A stretch of DNA of 64,000 bases from Trileptium ribeirensis. Taxonomy: Eukaryota; Nematoda; Enoplea; Enoplida; Thoracostomopsidae. Below, one piece after another: positions 57,601 through 64,000 of this stretch. Both the position numbers and the translations under genes were made by a program. Where the stretch lies: the NCBI GenBank assembly GCA_030248225.1, contig JASANE010012378.1, forward strand, positions 1-64,000, given 5' to 3'. Every line of letters starts with the position of its first letter. The stretch's first letter is position 1. The notes under the pieces were generated by a model. That model had not been told where the DNA came from and searched no databases. It saw only the letters and a list, made by a program, of their open reading frames with translations.

Positions 57601-60600
57601 GGGCTCATCAGAGGTATTGAGGATTAATTAAAATGCCGCGGAGAGCCTTCATTTGTCAACAAGAGCTAAGCATTATTATAGGCAATTAATTATCCAACGA
57701 TTAATTCCAAAAGAATGGAATAAGTCGTTTCCAGACAAACGAATTAATATCACATACAATGACGACCACATAAAACAGTGGTTAGGAACGAAAATGTAGC
57801 TTAGTCCACCACGACGACATAACTATAGTTTTAGTACTAATGATGAATACACACAGCCCAAAGTAAGAAAGATATTAACCGATGACTCAAAACATGAGAA
57901 TTTATTAGTACTGACTGCGTGATTATTTGACATGAGGATTTAATACTAGATCTATATAAGTGAATTTATTACAGAACTCTATATTAAAGAAACCCGTAGA
58001 AATTAATTATTGAAAAATCACTCGACGGGGTGATAGATCCAAAATCTATCTAAAAATTAGATTTTTAAGTAAGAACCATCCGAAATGCAAAAATTTAAGA
58101 AGGCAGGATGTTCTGGAATTGACATTGACAAGCAAAAGTTTAACCAATATCTTTGACCGCTACCGAAATTTTCATGTAACTAATAATCGCGCAAAGTGCT
58201 TTGACTGCAAGTCAACATTAATTTCCACCATTTCCTAACGGTTTGGATTGGACCAATAATCCAACAGTTTATTGAACTGCTAAATCTCAGTCAGGGTATC
58301 CTGCTAATCTAATTATAATTTCCAAGTCCCTTTTCGTATTTTTAAGTAAATTTATTGTCAACTTTATTTTGAAAGTATTTGAAATTTAATACCGTGTGGA
58401 ACGATATACTGTTTGTTTAACAATATTTATCATAAATAAATGATATTAATATTATAGCGGTTATATCGCTGCGGTTATATGTGTTCTGCTATGTATTGGA
58501 TCAGCACTCGATTATTTGAAATCAGCTTATAAATTGTTGTTGAAGGCTGAACATAAAATATAATGAATAAAGCAAAGAATTTATAAATTTTCCAACGTCC
58601 ATCAAAATCATTTCAGGAGTTGCTGCTTTTTGCTCTGATACGGTAGACTTTCCAGGAAGAGTTCCATTTTTTAAGAAAATTCCAAAACGCATGCATCCTG
58701 CTCAGGTTTATCTTCAGTTTTCCATATGAGTAACGCCAGTCCGGCTGTAGTTATAAAACATATAAATAATAATAGCAATTTCGCTTTGTTACGAGTGTTT
58801 GGTACATTGTAGGGTATCGTAATTATAGCTTCTGAAATATTCACTGTATTCAGTTACTTACTGTCAGAAATAAATTTTGCAGACACAGTTATTATAATAC
58901 AATATACGGACAGTAATATAAAAAGCAAATGGCTCGTAAAACAATTCGAGAGGAATTCGCGATTTACCAAATGAACAGCTAACAATTTCTAGAGCTTCTA
59001 CTTCGTCTCCACTTCTCACTAATAACATGGGAAAGAAAGAAAGCGTAAACAAAATCTATGTGTCAGTATGCTGCTGATATCTGCAGTAAACGAAACTATT
59101 CGTACCCATGTATTGCAGCGTGCCACAAACGGTTCTCGTTCGATCACCGAAAGACAGCCATTTTGAAAGACCAAAGTCCACCAACTGCACATGGCCTAAA
59201 GCAATTTATTAGGATATATTAAATACAGAAAATAACAGTTTGAGTTGTAAACCAGATAGTGTTAAACTTATTAACAAAACTAAAGCCCAATAGTATACAA
59301 TATACTTACTACAGCATTTGTCAAAAATGACTATCGCTCGCACGCTGATAAACCGCAATCTGTTAGAATGAAATGAATCTTAATATTTTTATTTTAATAC
59401 TTCAAAACTCTCGAGCGAGTCATTGAGCATCGGATTACTTATTAGAAATGTGGCAGACGTTATTGGCCAGCGCAGAACAGTAATCGATAAATTCTAGCAT
59501 GACAAATTGTTCCACTACCAGAACTTAATAGAAGCAACAGGTTTTGGTTTAGTGTTTGCTTCCTTGATACCTACTCTTTTATTAACTAAAAATACCAATT
59601 TTTGAATTAAGCTCCACAAATGGAAAAGCTTAACGATACACATTTGATAAAACTATTGTTTAATTCAGCTGCCATGTTCCTTATCGCATGATTTACAGCG
59701 CATTTTTGTTGGTCAGCAAGCGGCGATTTTAGTTGCAAACTTATCATCAAGTCACTGCAGTACCCGCCAAAACTGCGCTCGCGTTTGTTCTAAAAGTAGA
59801 ATTTGTTATTAATTTAAATATATAGTTTCGAAATTTCGAGCGAGCCACTCGCAAGAAATGACACGGTCATTCCTGTCGCATACTATAACAATGATGGATG
59901 GAAAAGTCATACATGATGGAAAATACACTACACACTAGTTACAAATTATTAAACTCAAATCAAGCTTGTTGAATTTCTGGAAATAAGAAAATGTAGCCCG
60001 CGAGGGCAGGGAGACCCCTCACTTTTTAGAAAAAGATAGCCGTAAGGGGTCCTCCCCAATTTTCCGGTAGCGTCCTTCCCCACTTTTGAGCGGCATACTG
60101 GCCCCTGCTGGAAATGATTGAGTAATGTATAAAGACGGCCTGGTATAATAGCACTACGTACTTTAGCGTAAGAACACGTGGATGGAACCGAAGAAATTAC
60201 AATAATTGCTAAATAGTAATAATAATAAATAAGTAAATAATAATAATAAATATAAATTAAAGAATAATAAATTTCTTGTTAATCTTCGGCTTCGAGGCAG
60301 GAAAAATAATTGCGATACTGAAAACTATACATAATATGTATACTTTCTGGATAATTTTTTCGTTTTTCTTCAGCAAACAATAATACTATTACATCAGTCA
60401 GCTAGGCTGGGATTATGCCTTGTAAATTCTGTACCGCTAATTTGGGCTAGCACAGGTTTTTAATACTGGTCTGAAGAATTATAATTAGAATCATGAAGTT
60501 TCTGTTTTATTGAAGTTCCAATGTCACTCAAGCGAGATCTGCATAAATGAGAAGTATTGTTAGCAAATGAAAAATTTAAGAGTATTCTACGTGATTCGGT

Positions 60601-63111
60601 TTTAGTAAACAGTGAAATTAAAAAAGAACAGCCTGCATGTTATCATTATGAGACAGTATTTTTGATAGCATCAGTACATCAGATGAGCACAACTCAGTAT
60701 GTACTATTGAACACAGATGTATGCACACTGAGATCTGCTCGAATTTTTTTTGCCTGCGATGCCTATTAGCGTTCTTCTCTCACAGCGATGGAGTTTCAAC
60801 TGATTCCGAATCTTTCGACCCATAATTGTGACACTCCCCCCGAAACCCTGCCACTTGCTGAGCACTTTTAAATACACAAAATACAAATTGGAATAGGCAC
60901 ACATCCTAGATTGCTGTTAGGATTTCGATTTGATAGCGACATAGTGTGTTAAATACTTCGACATCCCCTATGAGAATAAATTATAAACATGCTCATGCAG
61001 AAACGCAATACCCTGGGTATTCAAATTGAAAACTCACCGTTATCATCTAAAACAACATTTTCCAACTTGAGATCTCTAAATATAACATTGCAGCTGTGGA
61101 TATAATCTGAAACATAGCATACACACTACCTAATCATATGACTTCGCAAGCCAAATGCTACAAACACAACATAGGTCATTAGTTGTTACTGTGTTCCTAA
61201 TTCATTACAAGAAAAAGACCCTTTCGAAACAGAGAATGGTCTACCGCTATGTCACAACATGCTACAACTCGCCAGAAAAGAGCTTTCGAATAAACGATCA
61301 TCGAACAGAAATCGAGGAAAATATATTTATTCTCGAACACTTTTCGAGAAGCTCTCGAACAAATTAAAAAAGCGCTCCAAAATTTGGAACACGTCTCGAA
61401 CAGAATTTGAAGACATTTTGAACAAAATTTAGAATTTATTAAACGAAGTTCTAGATAACATTGAACGAACAGCACTCATTTCTGGCAAGTGCGGTAGCTA
61501 TAACGGTGACATATTGATAAATAAAACCCCAATTCCCAATTAGATTAACGATTGTATGCAAACTAAGTGCAATGTAATCGATCGAAATTTAGATCAATTT
61601 CGATTAAGCTAAATTTCAGTCGGTTTTAATTATGACGCATTTCAATAAATTTTAAACTTTAAAAATTTTCGACAGATATCGATTACACGAAGTTTTAGAT
61701 AAACCCAAATTTTAACTTATTCCTGGCCGTGGCTATTTATTTTTGCATTTAGGCACATTTTGTACAATAAAGCAATAGATACGAAAGTATGATATGTCAC
61801 TGTGACGCCAAATACCTACACTGCGAAATCTCGATGTACATACATCAATTATGAGTAACACTAAGCATTTAAATAGAAAGCGATTGCGCTGACAGCTATT
61901 ATAATGGCTTGACGTGAAATAGAAGTAAACTTAGAGAAGCTTACTTGTTATCATCTTTTCTTAATTTGAAGTTAAAACAATTATATACAACAACTCATAG
62001 ACTGTTTTTACAGTGCTTAGTTATGCACTGTAACTACAGATATATTACTGAATCGTACTGTTTTGTTTGACACAGTTTTTTTGCTCTGAACATCCAAACA
62101 TTACTCTATCTAATGTTATCGGCTTCTGGCTGTGACAAACACTACGGACACACAAATAACATGATATAAACACACGAAAAATGCAAATGCAATGCTTGCA
62201 AATACTATTATGCGTTTTAACGTTTTCCCAAACACCCTACCCGAATGTAAAAGTACAGAATTCGCCAGAAATGAGTGCTGTTCCATATACTTTTGTTCGA
62301 GAAATTATAAATTATGTTAGATTGGTCTTCGAATTTTGTTTGGTCGATTTGTGTTGCTCGAAATTTTTTACCGTTCTTTTTTAGACGTGCTCGAAAGCTG
62401 TCCCAAGAGCCTTCAAAGTTTGTTCATGCTCTTTCGAAACTCGGCTGGAATTTCTGGCATTATATAGGGTCCAGATTTTCGTATCAAAGATTTATGTACC
62501 TAATGCAATGGCCAGTTCACCCGCGTATATTGCAACCAACTCATCGCGAAACGTTCCAGGCGTCTCGTCGCGCCAAAGTTGATGCAAATCACCATAGCCA
62601 GTGACGTAATGGAGCACCATGTAAAGACTCGAGCGTGACTGCCACGCAAAATGGAGTTGTGTAACAAATGGACAATGCTGACCAAGCGAGTAGTGAATGG
62701 CCACCTCTTGTTTCACCTGAGCAACAGCATCTTGTTGAATAATTGCTGCTTTCGACTGAACTTTCATTGCAAATATGGGCGGCTGAGATGAAGAACAATT
62801 ATTCTTAGGCGACATATCGGGATTGCCATACGAACACGGAGAACAGTTGAACGGGTTAAAAGGTTGAGACTGTGAAGGCTTTGCAACGAGTGGATGTTGC
62901 TGGGCCGTGCGATGTGGGCTCAGGAAATTCGGTTTTAAGGCTACACGGTAGACATGACCGAAAGCACCCGTTGCAATAGTTGAAAGTATAGTAAAGTTAC
63001 GCTCGGTAACCCGAGCACGATTCGGAAAGTCGGGCAAAAAGACAGCGTCGCACCAAGGAATTGGCCACGGCGTTCGTCCATCGGGCAGGGAATTCAGGCT
63101 TGCACTCGAAC
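51609..63111 (-). CDS. S6KL/RPS6KL1-like AGC protein kinase, seven exons, 5' end not found
   Basis: Exons at 62500-63111, 61038-61106, 59106-59195, 56337-56425, 54225-54323, 52642-52743 and 51609-51679 all have GT-AG borders and join in phase into about 377 residues. The text before the kinase domain ([20 protein letters not shown]) resembles S6KL. Motifs: glycine loop ATGAFGHV (first Gly replaced), AMK lysine, glutamate in [14 protein letters not shown] catalytic loop, DFG, activation-loop Thr in [20 protein letters not shown]. About 50 residues rich in Pro, Ser and Asn are inserted between the glycine loop and the lysine. The family belongs to ribosomal S6 kinase-like AGC kinases; the fly S6KL acts at the neuromuscular junction. 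The first acceptor at 63,111 requires an upstream exon that I did not find. The last exon ends with a donor (AG|gtaagt); a possible final exon near 51,240 would give only one codon and a stop. Confidence 0.9.
52642..52743 (-). CDS. kinase exon F (end of C-lobe)
   Basis: 102 bases (34 codons) between ATTTTCAG and AAG|GTAATT. It encodes [20 protein letters not shown] and [14 protein letters not shown], including the Arg (LRL) that pairs with the APE glutamate in most kinases. Confidence 0.9.
54225..54323 (-). CDS. kinase exon E
   Basis: 99 bases (33 codons) between ATTGCAG and AAG|GTAAAT, in phase with exons D and F. It encodes [20 protein letters not shown] through AAQQLLSK. Confidence 0.9.
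54935..55790 (+). repeat. ~163-bp satellite-like array (array 2), inside a kinase intron
   Basis: About five units of the family of array 1, with the block GCAACAAGTTATAATATTAG or variants at about 55,099, 55,264, 55,426 and 55,588, and a first diverged unit near 54,955. It ends with CCTTTATAGTGACC and an AATGCTAATTAATGA-type tail like array 1. It lies wholly in the intron between kinase exons D and E (54,324-56,336), on the strand opposite the gene. Confidence 0.75.
56337..56425 (-). CDS. kinase exon D (APE to helix F)
   Basis: 89 bases between TTGTTTAG and GAG|GTTTGT. It encodes [20 protein letters not shown] and then LIHALLFGE, the substrate-lobe helix F region. Confidence 0.95.
57106..57282. 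mobile_element. MITE with GCCAGAAATGAGTGCT inverted ends
   Basis: The left end reads CCGCCAGAAATGAGTGCT and the right end AACACCCATTTCGGACGAGTACTG, imperfect inverted copies. The body has several GTTCGTTCGA motifs. It lies in the third kinase intron. Confidence 0.7.
59106..59195 (-). CDS. kinase exon C (DFG and activation loop)
   Basis: 90 bases between TGCTTTAG and ATGG|GTACGA. It encodes [14 protein letters not shown] and the activation segment ending TVCGTLQYM. The last base completes the Ala of the APE motif with the next exon. Confidence 0.95.
59757..59810. repeat. MITE fragment, left end only
   Basis: GCAGTACCCGCCAAAACTGC is followed by GCTCGCGTTTGTTC, resembling the left end of the family. 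The right end is absent. Confidence 0.4.
60211..60270. repeat. AAT-rich microsatellite
   Basis: A run of AAT and AAAT units, in the second kinase intron. Confidence 0.9.
61038..61106 (-). CDS. kinase exon B (catalytic loop)
   Basis: 69 bases between TGTTTCAG and AACG|GTGAGT. It encodes [20 protein letters not shown], the catalytic loop with Asp (RD), Lys and Asn present; the usual HRD histidine is Phe. Confidence 0.95.
61261..61498. mobile_element. MITE, most complete copy of the family
   Basis: The left end GCTACAACTCGCCAGAAAAG and the right end CATTTCTGGCAAGTGCGGTA are inverted copies of one another, with a GCTA-like text at both outer edges. The body of about 190 bases is made of TCGAAC-type motifs. 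It sits in the first kinase intron, 155 bases upstream of exon B in gene direction. Confidence 0.75.
62252..62464. mobile_element. MITE copy next to kinase exon A
   Basis: The left end is AGTACAGAATTCGCCAGAAA then TGAGTGCTG; the right end is GGCTGGAATTTCTGGCATT. It ends about 35 bases below the donor of exon A (62,500), so it lies just inside the intron. Confidence 0.65.
62500..63111 (-). CDS. kinase exon A (N-lobe)
   Basis: 612 bases between the acceptor TCTTTTTAG and the donor TTAG|GTACAT. It encodes the pre-kinase segment, glycine loop, AMK lysine, helix C and the hinge-side segment through GELAIAL. It starts two bases into a codon and ends after the first base of one. It carries the ~50-residue insertion between glycine loop and lysine. 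Confidence 0.9.
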
Positions 63112-64000
63112 CTAAAAAGACCGTTTGTTTGCACTTTAGAACAATGGCTTATATATTATGTGTGATTAATAATGCTGAAACAATGATTTATTATACATTG
63201 GTCAAATAGTAACGTCTAGAACAGTCGTTCAATATATTCGTGTGACATGTGAAGCGGCGATAAATTTGGTACGAATCAGCTCATCTCAAGGACCGGTTCA
63301 TAAATATCCATATAGACTACAGTTATAACAATTATTGTTTTTAGTTGTTTCTGAATTTTGAATAGTGCCACTTGGTAGCTAAAATCTGAAAAAAAATTCT
63401 CGATAAAAATATATCTAATTTTATATTATGATCCGAACAGTATTGACAATCGCGTGAAAAAGAGCTGGATGGGGCCATGGGTTAATTAATGACCTAGTAG
63501 GCCTAGGTTTTCACATAAATAGGTATAGATTTTAACACATGAACTGATTCAATCATTCCAAACAAGCTCGTCGATGAGGTTTGAGTGATATATAAAGTTA
63601 TAAATTTGGTAATATTGGTATTTTATGTAACTTTAATTTCATAGTAATTTATTACTTTGAGTTGTTTATCATGCAAATTTGAATACCGTTTTATATACAC
63701 AAGTGTATCACAAATCGTTGTGTTACTTAACAATAATTTTGGGGTATTCTACTTTAGCCCAAAATTCGTCTGTTTCGAAGGAAAATTTCGTTATAATTAG
63801 ACTTAGCTCGACGAGCCGATTCAGACGCATCGAGCTTCACATCTATGGCAATTTTTTTTCGATTTTTTTTCTGTTGGCAACGGTCGCCCCTTGGCTCACA
63901 AAAATGTTTATCGATAGAAGTTTGCGATTTCCTCATATCAAAGAGAGAGAATAATATATATAACATAAAACACGCTAAAGAAAATATAGCGTATTTAGAG
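63112..64000. other. AT-rich DNA upstream of kinase exon A
   Basis: The missing upstream exon(s) should lie here or beyond the window. I see no segment with good splice signals and a kinase-family match. The frame on the minus strand at 63,966-63,754 is unsupported. Confidence 0.4.

Overview
The window is nuclear DNA of an invertebrate animal. It is AT-rich and mostly non-coding. It holds a spliced protein-kinase gene with canonical GT-AG introns of about 1.0-2.7 kb, many short repeats, and a GC-richer block of LTR-retroelement DNA. Nothing in it fixes the phylum. There are no bacterial operons, ribosome binding sites or CRISPR arrays.

Layout. 1-6.1 kb: AT-rich DNA with a short minisatellite, a MITE with terminal inverted repeats, two exon-like islands on the minus strand (2799-2941 and 4187-4544) and a tandem array of ~167-bp units (4.69-5.94 kb). 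6.2-14.98 kb: a decayed Ty3/gypsy-type element on the minus strand (element 1), reading gag - env - protease - RT - RNase H - integrase - accessory ORF. 14.98-25.1 kb: a second decayed element on the plus strand (element 2), reading env - protease - RT - RNase H - integrase - a very long 3' extension that ends in a NADAR domain followed by an SGNH/GDSL-like domain. The two elements meet head to head at about 14.98 kb and both lack a 5' end. 25.1-34 kb: non-coding DNA, GC-rich at first, that probably includes the 3' end and LTR material of element 2. It holds a ~31-bp minisatellite, hairpins and a diverged ~1-kb direct repeat. 34-51.6 kb: AT-rich intergenic DNA with small tandem repeats and MITE fragments. 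51.6-63.1 kb: seven exons on the minus strand of an S6KL/RPS6KL1-like AGC kinase, with MITEs and a second array of the ~167-bp repeat in its introns.

The most unusual content is in the retroelements. In both, the envelope-like region lies upstream of protease, between gag and pol, and shares the reading frame of protease. In element 1, gag zinc knuckles, env and protease are all in one frame, interrupted only by single stop codons. The two envelopes look unrelated. Element 2 has a furin-type class I-like glycoprotein and element 1 a cysteine-rich glycoprotein of another kind. Downstream of integrase, where env normally lies, each element carries an accessory coding region. In element 2 this is about 1,100 codons long and ends in a NADAR (DUF1768) plus SGNH-like module. 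Both elements are broken by frameshifts and stops, so they are relics.

The kinase exons join in phase from the glycine loop to a C-terminal tail. Its 5' end lies above 63,111 and was not identified. The two exon islands near 3-4.5 kb belong to one or more genes I could not identify.
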